From Gloeophyllum trabeum ATCC 11539 (Eukaryota > Basidiomycota > Agaricomycetes > Gloeophyllales > Gloeophyllaceae): DNA of 64,000 nucleotides. Position 1 is the stretch's first letter. Each line of letters begins with the position of its first letter. Of this stretch, positions 1 through 12,000 are shown piece by piece. The position numbers and the translations under genes are program-made. The stretch covers positions 1,276,200-1,340,199 of the forward strand of contig NW_006920416.1 in assembly GCF_000344685.1 (NCBI RefSeq), given 5' to 3'. Below the pieces are notes generated by a model. It ran no database searches. It saw nothing but the letters and a program-made list of their open reading frames with translations, and had not been told where the DNA came from.

Positions 1-608
1 TTTGGTTTGGCAGAGTGGCATGCTTGGGCCAAACTACAGCTACATACGGACATAACCCTTTCATTTCTTGATGAGATGACAACAGTTTTAGTGAGTCAGC
101 TCAGGCGCTTTGCGAAGAACACATGTTCTGTGTTTGACACGAAGGAACTTCCACGTGAAGAGGCTGCAAGGGGACATCGACAACATAAGAAGCAGACTTC
201 TGCCGGTTCATCTTGGTCACGCAGGCAATCAGGACCCAAGAAAAAGTGTCGACATACAAATTGCATGCCCTTGGCGACTATGTGAGCTGTATACGGCAGT
301 TTGGAACAACAGATTCTTATTCTATGCAACCTGTGCATATTATATTACCTTTTATCACTCATATCTATAACGAGCTGTTACGGGCATAGGGTGAATTAGA
401 ACCTCGTCACGTGAAACACTATTATGGACGCACAAATAAGAATAACACAACGGGGCAGATAACCAAATTACAGTGGTGGGAGCAATACCTGTGCAAGGCA
501 GCTCAATCAGTATCTCACCTCCCACAAAGAAGACAAACCAAGGCCATCGTTTGCTTTGATGAATCAGAAGCACTGCCGGACGTTCTCAAACAATTGCATA
601 TACACCCA
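1..608. other. Degenerate leading sequence, probably transposon-derived
   Basis: No coherent gene is visible: all frames are broken by stops every few dozen codons. The stretch lies immediately 5' of a Plavaka-type protein remnant that begins near 609, in the same direction, so it probably holds the decayed upstream part of that element. That assignment rests on position only; I see no transposase catalytic motif here. Confidence 0.3.
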
Positions 609-1438
609 TAAAATCTTACAAGTAAACTACACCTTGTATGACATTCACTGGTGTCAAGACTCAATGAATCCATGGTCTCTGGCAAATGCTATGACCCTAG
701 CACAAGATGCAGATAGCCTTAGTTCTGACTCTGGTCGGCACCCTTTCTTATATGCTCAGATCCTTGGCATATTCCATGCAGACATTGTGCACAATGTGCC
801 TACCTCCAGCACCCAAATGACACAGATGGAGTTCATCTGGGTGAGTTGGTACCAATTAGTCAATCGTTCCAAGGGTGGGTTTGCAGCTGGACACCTGCAT
901 CGTGTGGAGCTGGTGCCCAAGTCAGATCTCAAAGCTTTTGGATTCTTGGATCCTGATGAGGTGATCCGCAGTGTGCATCTCATCCCGCATTTGCATATGG
1001 GCAAAAGGAAGACAATACAATATTAGCAAATGGAAGCAAGGACTGGAGATCCTTCTATGTTAACTGGTGAGTACATTGTCCTAATAGGTGACTATGTACA
1101 TGTCAGACTGATGGGTTGTCAAATGAAGGTTCGTTGATGGGGACATGTTTATGTGCTATGCTGGAGGTGGCATGGGTCATTATCCTGTAGACAATAGCGC
1201 CAACTCGAGGCATGATCCAGCCGAGGAAACTGCCCAAGATGAGGAGGCTCTTTCAGCTTCAGATGCAGCGCCAGACGGGAATGATCTCACCAATGAATAT
1301 GAGTCGGATGGAAGTGAAAGCGAGGATGACGTTGAGGATGAGGAGGACCAGGAAGAGGAAGATGGCTGCGATGAAGAGTCTGAATTAGGCCCGGAAGATG
1401 GGGAAGGTACAGAGGTGGATGTTCCAGAGGATTTGTAA
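609..1438 (+). pseudogene. Plavaka-type transposon protein, C-terminal remnant 1
   Basis: Translation of this stretch follows the C-terminal part of the large proteins encoded by Plavaka (CACTA-like) DNA transposons of Agaricomycetes. In order there is a VNYTLYDI block (near 620), a HPFLYAQILGIFHA block (near 740), a MEFIWVSWY block (near 825), AFGFLDPDEVIRSVHLIP (about 930-985), a DWRSFYVNW block (near 1040), and FVDGDMFMCYAGGGMGH (about 1131-1180) ending in a long Asp/Glu-rich tail with stop at 1436-1438. An intron with GT at about 1068 and AG before 1131 joins the last two blocks. One frameshift is needed between about 1000 and 1030, so the copy looks inactive. No transposase DDE core or terminal repeats were found. 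Family naming is from remembered block order and has not been checked by search. Confidence 0.65.
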
Positions 1439-1938
1439 GGTTATGCAGAGCTATAGTGGTTGCGTAAGCAGACTCGGACCTTGCAACATCAGCTCCTATA
1501 TAGAACCTTTTGTATACTGGCAATACACTATCATTCTTCTGTTATGATTTTCCCATGCTTATCTCATTCCATTTCCATTCCAAGCATTGCTATTGGACAG
1601 TACCTTTCTCTGAGTAGAACTTCCCATGGACGCTATCTTCTTCCCACACGTTATCTCCCTTGACTCACCTTCTACCAATGGGCGCCCTTGTATTTCTCAT
1701 TTCTCTGAGTTACGTTCTCACAGGATAGCTTACGCGTCCCTTCTCATTGTTCTCTTCTTTGGGTATCAACCCCTATACCAGTTACTATATATACTGTAGG
1801 AAAACCCATGTATTCCTTAGTTCAACCTCCTGTTGAATACAGCGATTACCTGGACTCTTGACTTGACCGTTGGCATTGGCCCGGCCAGACCTACCTTTCA
1901 GTACGCTTACTGAGGTAGTGACGACATAACTGTTGGCA
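1428..1938. repeat. 511-bp direct repeat, left copy, ending at assembly gap
   Basis: This segment recurs 1,217 bp downstream at 2645-3155 with no difference I could find. The left copy starts at the end of Plavaka remnant 1 and stops exactly where the N run begins. The right copy starts exactly where the N run ends. This geometry is what two overlapping contig ends produce when a scaffolder places them side by side without merging, so the duplication is probably not biological. Confidence 0.9.
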
Positions 1939-2644
1939 NNNNNNNNNNNNNNNNNNNNNNNNNNNNNNNNNNNNNNNNNNNNNNNNNNNNNNNNNNNNNN
2001 NNNNNNNNNNNNNNNNNNNNNNNNNNNNNNNNNNNNNNNNNNNNNNNNNNNNNNNNNNNNNNNNNNNNNNNNNNNNNNNNNNNNNNNNNNNNNNNNNNNN
2101 NNNNNNNNNNNNNNNNNNNNNNNNNNNNNNNNNNNNNNNNNNNNNNNNNNNNNNNNNNNNNNNNNNNNNNNNNNNNNNNNNNNNNNNNNNNNNNNNNNNN
2201 NNNNNNNNNNNNNNNNNNNNNNNNNNNNNNNNNNNNNNNNNNNNNNNNNNNNNNNNNNNNNNNNNNNNNNNNNNNNNNNNNNNNNNNNNNNNNNNNNNNN
2301 NNNNNNNNNNNNNNNNNNNNNNNNNNNNNNNNNNNNNNNNNNNNNNNNNNNNNNNNNNNNNNNNNNNNNNNNNNNNNNNNNNNNNNNNNNNNNNNNNNNN
2401 NNNNNNNNNNNNNNNNNNNNNNNNNNNNNNNNNNNNNNNNNNNNNNNNNNNNNNNNNNNNNNNNNNNNNNNNNNNNNNNNNNNNNNNNNNNNNNNNNNNN
2501 NNNNNNNNNNNNNNNNNNNNNNNNNNNNNNNNNNNNNNNNNNNNNNNNNNNNNNNNNNNNNNNNNNNNNNNNNNNNNNNNNNNNNNNNNNNNNNNNNNNN
2601 NNNNNNNNNNNNNNNNNNNNNNNNNNNNNNNNNNNNNNNNNNNN
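1939..2644. other. Assembly gap (706 N)
   Basis: Uninterrupted run of N bases. Reading frames that appear to cross it are artefacts. Both edges coincide with the ends of the 511-bp direct repeat, so its true length may be zero or negative. Confidence 0.99.
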
Positions 2645-3155
2645 AGGATTTGTAAGGTTATGCAGAGCTATAGTGGTTGCGTAAGCAGACTCGGACCTTG
2701 CAACATCAGCTCCTATATAGAACCTTTTGTATACTGGCAATACACTATCATTCTTCTGTTATGATTTTCCCATGCTTATCTCATTCCATTTCCATTCCAA
2801 GCATTGCTATTGGACAGTACCTTTCTCTGAGTAGAACTTCCCATGGACGCTATCTTCTTCCCACACGTTATCTCCCTTGACTCACCTTCTACCAATGGGC
2901 GCCCTTGTATTTCTCATTTCTCTGAGTTACGTTCTCACAGGATAGCTTACGCGTCCCTTCTCATTGTTCTCTTCTTTGGGTATCAACCCCTATACCAGTT
3001 ACTATATATACTGTAGGAAAACCCATGTATTCCTTAGTTCAACCTCCTGTTGAATACAGCGATTACCTGGACTCTTGACTTGACCGTTGGCATTGGCCCG
3101 GCCAGACCTACCTTTCAGTACGCTTACTGAGGTAGTGACGACATAACTGTTGGCA
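2645..3155. repeat. 511-bp direct repeat, right copy
   Basis: Matches 1428-1938 throughout, starting at the first base after the N run. No gene is recognised in it. Unique sequence resumes at 3156 and leads into Plavaka remnant 2. Confidence 0.9.
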
Positions 3156-3379
3156 CGTGGCCTCCAGAGATGACTAGTTAGGACATCGCTTCCTAACATC
3201 TTCCATGCATTTGGCAAGGCCTTGCAATCCAGGTACTGGCTTGGCAAGTGACCACAATGGATGTATATACTAGTTGCACTGTGCTCATCTTGCCAACACA
3301 CCGCAAGACTGCACAGTACAGGCGAGGCCTGGCATGACCTCACATTCTGGCAATGTGCATGGTGGCCCTTGTAAACGCC

Positions 3380-4690
3380 ACAAGGGCTCTCCGCTTTATC
3401 CTGAATTTGCTGATGATGTGCCAGACAAGATGGTGGAATGTTTTGCGGCTCTGCTCAACTTCTGCTACCTAGCCCTGCAGTCAGCACACGACAATGATAC
3501 CCTTGCTCTGATGCAGAAGTCCCTAGACCAGTTCCATCAGCACCGAACAATCTTCGAGGAGGCGGCATCTGTCCCGATGGCTTCATGCAGCCTCAACATT
3601 TGGACATTACATAACAGCAATCAGAAAATTTGGCTCTCCAAATGGAGTCTGTACGTCCATCACTGAGTCCAAGCACATCCACACGGTCAAAGAACCCTGG
3701 CACCAATTGAGTAGAAAAAATGTGCTGGGGCAGATGCTTGTCACTAACCAGTGCCTCGAAAAGCTAGCTGTGATGTGCGCGGTGCTTGAGGGCTGCGGGA
3801 TGCTGAAAGGGTCTGTTCTCGCTGACGCAATGCTCGAGGTGGGCTTGCTGAATCCCCAGGACTTGAATGAAGAACATATTCGAAACAATTACAGTGTAGA
3901 TAGTGACAACGTGGATGTCCATGATGTGGAGGGACCAGGGGTGATGTCTTACGTGGAAATTGGGAAGAAGCTAGGTATGTTCTATGTTTGATTGTGGTGC
4001 TCTTGGGGCTCATGCAAAGTAATCAGCATATTCACAGAGCATGCAGTCTCTCGCAAATGAGCTCAACAAACCAGATCTCAAATTCCTCATTCTGCGGTTT
4101 GTCTTTGAGCAACTGCAAGATGCTGCCATTCCACACGACAGCAGCAACATCGATGTGGATGATCTGCCATCCGTGGGCCACCGAGTTCATGTCTACCAGT
4201 CTGCTAGTGCAACCTTCTTCGCCCCTAGTGAGCTCGCTGGCAACAGGGAATGCATCGCGAGGTCATTTGCTCAAACCCACACTGGCGAAATGAGTATGTG
4301 TGGTTTGATACTGTGCTCATTTCTCTTGATCCCAAGCAGGATGGGATGAAAGGTATGGTAATTGGGCGCATTCTCAGATTCCTTTTGGTCCATTACAAGT
4401 GCACTTGGTACCCTTGTGCCATCATAGAGTGATTCATGCAATGTCATGATAGACCTGACCCTGTGATGGGTATGTGGGTTGTTGAGCCCGAGATGACTGC
4501 TAGGGGATGTTCTATAGGCATTATTCACATTGATTCCATCATTCGCACAATACATCTCATAGGGGTCTATGGTGATACCCATATATACCCAATGATTTTC
4601 ACTTCTCTTACTCTTTAGATGCATTCAAATCTTTCTATGTAAACAAATATGCGGACTATCATTCTCATGAGTGCATAATATAGCTATCAG
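3380..4690 (+). pseudogene. Plavaka-type transposon protein, remnant 2 (different family member)
   Basis: A second Plavaka-like protein is readable in several frames. It has a block with KMVECFAALLNFCYLA (near 3430), a PNGVCTSITESKHIHTVKEPW block (near 3640-3700), GQMLVTNQCLEKLA (near 3730-3770), a VHVYQSASATFFAPSELAG block (near 4190-4245), MHREVICSNPHWRNEYVWFDTV (4250-4315), GMWVVEPE (near 4470), IIHIDSIIRTIHLIGVYG (near 4520-4570) and FYVNKYADYHSHE (near 4635-4670). These blocks follow the usual order of this protein class. The pieces need several introns or frame changes and there is no intact frame, so it is a relic. It differs clearly in sequence from remnant 1, so the two are not copies of one element. 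No terminal inverted repeats or DDE core were seen. Confidence 0.65.
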
Positions 4691-6060
4691 TACATTAGCT
4701 AGTCTAGAGTAGCCACTACTATATGTACACTGGCATAATCAACTCCATATCTAGAAGTCTATTGAGTCTGTAATCCTGAAAATCTGAGATATAGACTCTC
4801 AGGCCTTGCAGACCATTTAGAGGTTGGCAGGTTTCCTGATGCAGATACAATGGCCTCTCCCCTTATCAGGCTATGTATCATAAAGGGTTAGGGGAGGAGT
4901 AGATGAGTGCCAATCAGGTTCATCAGGAAAAAGGGAAAGGTCTGAAGGTCTAAATGTCTAAATGTGTTTTGATCCAGGTATAGCAATTGAGCAGGGGTGA
5001 ACTGTTGGGTCCACCTGGTTGTAATTTACTTCTGTATTCAATAATGTATTGTATCCCATACACAAAATGCACAAAATGTCTTGCCAGGGTTCTATCAATA
5101 CAGGGTCTGAATGACCCAAATCGAGGTTCTAAAGGTCTGACGCGCTGAAAGGATTCCGTGCAATGTGATTGATCAAGCAGAGTCTGACGTGTCTGAAAAG
5201 TCTGATGCTCAGCCTTTTCAAACCCTTCCCTTTTTACTGATGTTTCACTAGGGACCAAAACCTCAATGCTTAAAAGAAGTTTTATTCTAGAGTGCCCTGT
5301 TCGAATACGTTTTGAACCCAGTGTAAAAGAATTTGCTACAAGGTCAAGATTTCAGTGGCTTCCCTGCCTCGGCACTGACGTTGCTGGACAGACCAGGAGT
5401 GTGGTCAATCCCTTGGTTCTGTGGGCACCAGATATCTAGTTTTGATATGGCAGACAATAGTGCTGGTAGAAGCTTGTTCTTTAATAACAGATGCTCAGTC
5501 GGTGATAGAACGACTGTATTAGAGTACTCTACCTAATAACAGACACTGCAATACATGTCAGCTAAGTATAGTACATCTACAGAGAGAAACATACCTCAGT
5601 CGGTGATAGAATGACTGAGGAAAACGAGCGGCAGTGACACGCACGAAAAGTCTGCGCGTCGTGGGCATTTCCGGAATGCGTCGGAACTAGGTATACTACG
5701 GGAATCCTACGTTAAGCTATGGCGGTTGTATGAAACAGTAATGAACATTCAATGTTAACATTCTTCCCCAGGAATCCGGATGGTACAAATTTGGATTGAA
5801 GTAGTGGACAAGTTGGTCAAGTGTGGGTTCATTCTCTTGCTGAGCTAGGGCCAAGACAATATGATTTCTATCAACAAGTCCAATGACTTCAGTTTGGCAC
5901 TCTGTACTAGTCTACTAGATACCAGCACAAGCAAAAAAAACCATATGTAGCTGAGCACTGTTGTCCCATGAAACAGCCATAGCTCTGATTCTGATGTGAT
6001 GTTGTATACTAGCTGAGAAAATTCACTGTAGGACTACTTGCCATCCACTCCATCTATTGC
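4691..6060. other. AT-rich intergenic stretch with possible LTR edge
   Basis: No complete gene is visible. A short open frame on the minus strand (about 5895-5735) encodes a fragment I do not recognise. On the minus strand a purine run at 5769-5761 (GGGGAAGAA) is followed directly by TGTTAACA (5760-5753), which has the form of a polypurine tract meeting the start of a 3' LTR. No matching second LTR or reverse-transcriptase motif was found, so this is at most a relic. A 23-nt motif occurs twice, at 5494-5516 and 5595-5617. Confidence 0.35.
5594..5620. repeat. Small perfect hairpin (8-bp arms)
   Basis: CCTCAGTC and its reverse complement GACTGAGG flank an 11-nt loop. A near copy of most of the unit (23 nt, one mismatch) lies 101 bp upstream at 5494-5516, where the right arm is incomplete. 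The pair lies inside the possible LTR. Confidence 0.7.
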
Positions 6061-9000
6061 TCAGTTATTGTCTTTATCACTGTTGCTACTCATCCCTGTG
6101 TCATCTGCAGGGTCAGCAGAGCTCCCCCTATTTTCCTCATCCTCAAGTTTATCAATCTCCTCTCTCAGCTGCATCAGAATTTCATCATTTGACAGATCTT
6201 GCAGCTCATCCTGCACCTTGCTGTCTATGAGTTCATTATCCTCATCATGCTCTAGCACATCTGTCAGCAAACGGGCTTCAGCTGCAAGGTGAATAATGAT
6301 GAGACATAATAAGATATAGAAGAACAGACTACTGGACATACGATAGGATTTGAGCAAATACCACAGAGTAAGCCTTGCTGTGTGGCGCACATTCTTCCAC
6401 CACCAGGGCCTGTTATGGACATGGCGAAGAGTAGCCAGAGCTCTTTTTGTCATGATTGTCTTGCGGGTATTTTCATCAGCTTCACCTGTATATCAGTCTG
6501 TGTAGGAAGCAACCCCATGGTGGCACGTACATTGCCTAACAAGCTTGCACCAAGTAAGGATTGCTGCTTCAGCTGCATCATCAGCATTGCTCATGAACAG
6601 ATTTATCAAGTGCTGTGTGATTTGATCAAGCAGAGCTCTTGCACCATTGAAGACATCCTCTGTTAAAAGTAAGTGTAGTATCTATCATTGATGTGAATCA
6701 TAATATATACCATTGGACAACAGTCCATACAGAGCAAGGGCAGCAGAGGCTTCAAGTCTTCCATTGCGGCTAGCATAAAGTACTATGTCCAGCTCTTTCA
6801 GCAACTCTGGCTGGAGTTCAACTTCATGAACAGACCCTAGATTTAATGATAAGTAGATAACATGGAAGAATGCAAGGTGAATACCTGGTTCTACTAGATG
6901 AGACAGCTCTGTACTTGCTTCTTGTACTATTCTAAGATAATCAGGGTATGAAAACCCATTTACAGGATCATCCAACACATCCTTCAGCTCAGAGAGGATG
7001 GTTGCTGCATTGTGAAAAAGCACCAAAATAGGGCCACTATCAACCGTTATCAATGTGGAATTCTGCTGAACTCACCATATGTCTTCTTCAGATTGTCCAG
7101 AGTACGTTTTGCCATATGGTGCACTGATTTTGGTGAAGATTCATTGCAAACCTTAGTCAGAGTCTCTATGGCTTGTCTAGTCAAAACCCTCTTGCAGGTA
7201 TTCTCATCAGCTTAAATGGGTATTAGCTCAAGAGCAGACTGGATGGTCAAATTCGGAGAATATACCTTGTTTTACTAGCTTACTCCAGCCCCCAATTGCA
7301 GTTTCAGCAGCACTGCTATCATTGCTCATGAACAACTTGATGAGATGCTGGACTATCTGATCAAGCAGCTCTCCTGCAGCATTGAATATATCCTCTGTTG
7401 AAGTCAGTATTATACATAGCAACAAGGAAAGCTGTACAGCTGACCATAGGACAATAGAAGAGATAGAGCAGAAATAGCTGATGCTTCGACTTCAGCATCA
7501 TGACTAGTATAAAGAAGTGTGTTGAGCTCTTTAAGTAGCCCCACATCAAGAGTGGCCTGACGAAAGGGTGCTAGTGGAAGCCATAAGAATGATAATGATT
7601 GGGCATCAAAGGTTAGGGATGCCACATACTGAGATTCACATAACTAGCCAACTCTGCCTGGGCTGCTTCCCTCTCTCTGGAACCATACTGTCCTGAAAAG
7701 TCACGAGCAAGGCCCTTTATGACTTCACGCATGCTTTGTGTGCTCATATCCGCTGGTATTATGCAGTAGTTAGATATAATAGCACATTAACCATGTATAC
7801 CAGTTGCTGGACACACCATAATCATCCCATAGTTTGATCAGAGTACTCCTTGTAATGGTACTCAAATATGTTGATGCTGCCCACTCATTCCGGACCCTGC
7901 TTAGATTCTCCATGGCAACCGCAACTCGCAATTGCTCCCTTGCATCAATGCCCGCTTCACCTGCATATAGGTTACTATCAGCCAGTCAAGAACTTGCATA
8001 ATGGAATAACTACACTTCTCAAGCAGCTTGTTCCAAGCTCTGACTGCTGCACTTGCTGCATCTTGATCATTTCTCAGTATCAATTCTATGAGATGATCAA
8101 CAATCTGGCCCAGTAGTGCATGTGCATGATTGAAGACATCATCTGGTGAAGTCAGCAATGCATCTATCACACAGTTGCTTGACATACCATGGGATAACAG
8201 ACACGAGAGAGCAGTGACTGCAGACATCTGAATGGATGCATCCACATCATCTTCATCACCCAGTAGCTTATCAAGCCTCTGAATGAGACCATCTTGGATC
8301 ACAATTCTCCGCAACACATCTAGATATCCATGCTTATGAGACACCAGGTGAACCCAGTATGCAGCAGCCCAGAAACCTACCAAGCTCTATAAGGCGATCT
8401 AATTCTGTCTGTGCTTTCTCTCTGAACTCATCATTTTCCTTGTCTAGTAGATTGTTCACAATAGCAGAGAGAACTCTCTGCAAATGCCCCTCAATCTTGG
8501 GTTTGAGAATGGCTATATCCAGACCACAGTCATTCTCACATAATCACCATAGAATGAATACTGACCATGGTCAAGCAGCCTCTTCAAACGGGATATTGGC
8601 CCAGACTCTACAATCTCTGCAACAATGACTTCTAGATCCCTTTTCACTGATGATGCGTGCTTCCCATCCTCCAGTATTTCTGGGAGAATAATGACTGCCC
8701 ATGTCTTGGCCTGCCCATCACCAACTTTGAGCAAACTAAGCACAAAATCATATACTTGTCCTGTGAGAGTAACTTGCTCAGGTCCCACTGGAGCAATGTC
8801 AGAAAACAGCTCAGCCAACCCAAGCACAGATTGACGTAGATCCTCATCAGAATTGATAAGGAGGGGAGCCATTGATGACAGGAACTTGTGATTCTCAAGC
8901 CAGTGGGGTAAGGTGTCCCTTCTTGCTTTCTCAGGTGTGTGGTTTGCAATGTTGTACAGTGCATCAATGGCAGATTGCACAAAATCATTTTGTCCACTCT

Positions 9001-12000
9001 TGAGTGCATCACCCAGTGCTGTTGCAAATTCATTGTTGTGGAGGATTATATCACTGACATGCTCTACTGGATGTTATAAACAGTCTCAATCAAAGAACAG
9101 ACTACTTACCATGTTGAGTGATCTTGGACAAAGCATATACCACATGGCTCTTTATGGACATCAATTCAACCTCAAGTTGTCCTTGAAACCAGCATAAGAA
9201 AGATTGCATGTATTCCCCTGGTAGTGAGGTTTAATTAGTATTACAGACAGGATCACATCTAGATCAAACCTGTTTTATCCTCCCAACTACGCTGAAGGAG
9301 TTCAGCGCATGCATATAAGAGGAAGTCTAAGGATGATATGTTATTATTTACACCATATTAATATGAAAATTTATACCATCACGCCTCAAGCACCGAGAAA
9401 GGCTATTGCAATGTCCTTTGATGTCATCATAAGGGTGCACTCGAAGGTGACCTGCTGCATCCTTAATTGCCTCCTGCAGAGCACTCTCACCTAAGCTCAC
9501 AATTAGCACAATGAACATCATCCAAAGCTTTGTGCATTTTATGCTCACCATTCTTCCCTTGAAACAATGCTACCAACTTCTCAATAGATGGCTCATATAA
9601 TTGGACTTCACCATCCCTATGGAAGGAATTGGCAGTTGCCTGGAGAGCAATCATGGCCTGCTTCAAGAATGCACAGACTTGGTCAGAAGAGCATTCATCA
9701 GCACTTGTACTTTCTTCTGTATGCCAAGTAGGGTCAGCAAGAGCCTGATAGGAGCAATTTCTGGGCATACCATGGAGTTGGAGACCATGGACAATGACTT
9801 GTGGAAGATGTTTGAGAATTGAGAAGGACCTGGAAACTGGGACATTTGGTTGTTCAGGTTGTCCATGCCCTGTGGTCAAGATGAATCCATCACCTCCTGA
9901 ACAGGATATGTGGCCACTATACCTTTCCACTGAAACATTTGCAGATGAATTAGGGCAGATATGACAACATCCCGATGACGCAGATACAGCATATTGTGAA
10001 TGTTTTCAATGATTTCTTTTGATTCCACAGCTTTGCTCAGGATCTCTGATCCTGTGTGCAAGATTAGTCTGTCAAGTGCATGCTGAAATCATGGTGTAAT
10101 CCCATACCAGATGATTGACAGAGATGTTTAGAGGCTGATGCTCTGATATGAGCAAGTATATTGTGGTTGGTAAATAGACCTTGCAGCCTGTTCTGCACCT
10201 CTGGCTTATTCTTCCATGCTATTTCAAATCTATCAGCTTTTTTCATAGGTCATAATAGTGTGTAATCACCATCTGAGTAGCCTGACAACAATGCTAGGGC
10301 AGAAATACCATCATCTGCTGCATCAGATTCCAAGGTCTGAAGCATATATTTCTCAAATTTCTCCATGCTTGAACCAGATGATGACAGCCAGCTACAGAAG
10401 TTGGCATAGCTCCCTTGTGTTAATCTAACTTTCCAGTCACTTGTGTGACGCAACAAGGTTAATATTGTTGTTGATGCAGCCCAAGATAATTGAGGATTAT
10501 TGCCTGACTCAACCCGGAGCAGGGTTGGCATGATATCAACTATCTCGCGTAAGGCATATAAACCTTTATCTGTCCGAGAGTAAGAACAGAAGATACATAT
10601 CAAGAGTGGTCTCACCATGGTTAGCCAGAGTACGCATCAGCTTCAAACTGGCAACACATATGTTACCGGGCGAATGTGGATCTGAAATGAGTGACAGAAG
10701 GTTTGTCCATAGTTTCTTGTCACTGGCATGATCTAAAATTGCGGTCATGCCTGGCACTTTATATATAAAGTATTCAGTGTCAGACATAGTGACAGCAGCA
10801 GAGACACCTACCTGGATGTGCCAAAATGGAGAGACGTGTGAGGGCATGATAAACATCAGACTTCGATGTCTTTTGTCCAGCATCTGCTTCTTCCACCACA
10901 AAGTTATGGATAGAATCCATAAACTTTGGAGCTGATGAGTGGTCATAGAGGTCTAACTCCAGTATATCCCCCAGAGATGAATTGAGGTTCTCCATGTTAT
11001 CTGGCAGCCCTTGTCCAAGAATTTGGTCCCAGGATATTGGCTTGTGTGTGTATCCAGGCCAAAACCTTGCCTTTGTTTTGTAACCCTCAACACAGGCCAC
11101 AGAAAAATGGATCTTCTGCCCAGGCATGATGTACCGAGGTGCTCCCAAATGTGGTAAGAGCCATCGCCTGAGTACCTTGTATTGATCAGTGACCATGCTG
11201 TAAAGAGAACATTGCACACCATGTGTAGGAGCTTGGATTGTCTTGCTTGCGGCTCAGGAATGGTATGGCTTCCACCACATGCCAAAACCCACGAAGTGAC
11301 TCTGTAGGACGTAGACTTTTCAATTCTGTGTCACTTAACTGTAGCTCTGCTGTCACTGGTATGAACCGAAGACCAGCAAGCCGAGCTTCATTGGCCATCC
11401 ATATTGCAGAAATGTTCTCCATTATGCCATTGTCATGATTATACCCAAAACCACCTCTGAAGATGGTATTTAGCGTGGTGCTTTGAATATTGCCAAGAAT
11501 CAGGGAGACAGACTTACATATCAGAATGACAACCAATGAACCACACTTCTTTCAAATGCTCTGGCTTGGTGGTCTCTAACTTGCCCTGTAAGGTCAATGA
11601 GATTGTACTGGTGTGACAACAAAAGAAGGATTATCCAACCTCTGAAGGTTTCATGCTTGCCTTTGAACGGTAGAAATGCTCTGGAACAAACTTGACTCGG
11701 CGCTCATCCAATGCAAGTGCATGTCGAACATAACATATGTGTCCAGTATCATCAACCAAAGGCAAACCTTTGCCTCGAGTAATGCCCACAGAAGAAACAG
11801 TATCCCTAGTTCAAGTGCTTAGTAATTCATTGCAAAGTGTTAAAAGATACACAAACCAAAGCCCCATGAAGTGAACAGAGACCTCATGCGAGAATTTTCC
11901 CCTAAATATTTCACATCTGTATTGGTCACTACAATAGAGTATATGGTGAGTTTGTGGATGGAAACTTGTGCTGTGATATAACTTACTTAGACACATAGAG

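Noticed and set aside
1907..2740. Long open frames across the N run
   Set aside because: They exist only because N bases contain no stop codons.
4930..5215. Cluster of GTCTGA/GTCTAA words
   Set aside because: Spacing is irregular and matches are too short to call a repeat array; no CRISPR-like regularity, and CRISPR is not expected in a fungus.
9478..9540. Apparent 27-nt intron in the DUF2235 gene
   Set aside because: A 57-nt intron (GTGAGC...CTTAG) with a GCTAAT branch site restores the frame.
9876..9951. Apparent 26-nt intron in the DUF2235 gene
   Set aside because: A normal ~50-nt intron ending at TTTCAG just upstream explains the frame change, so an ultrashort intron is not needed.
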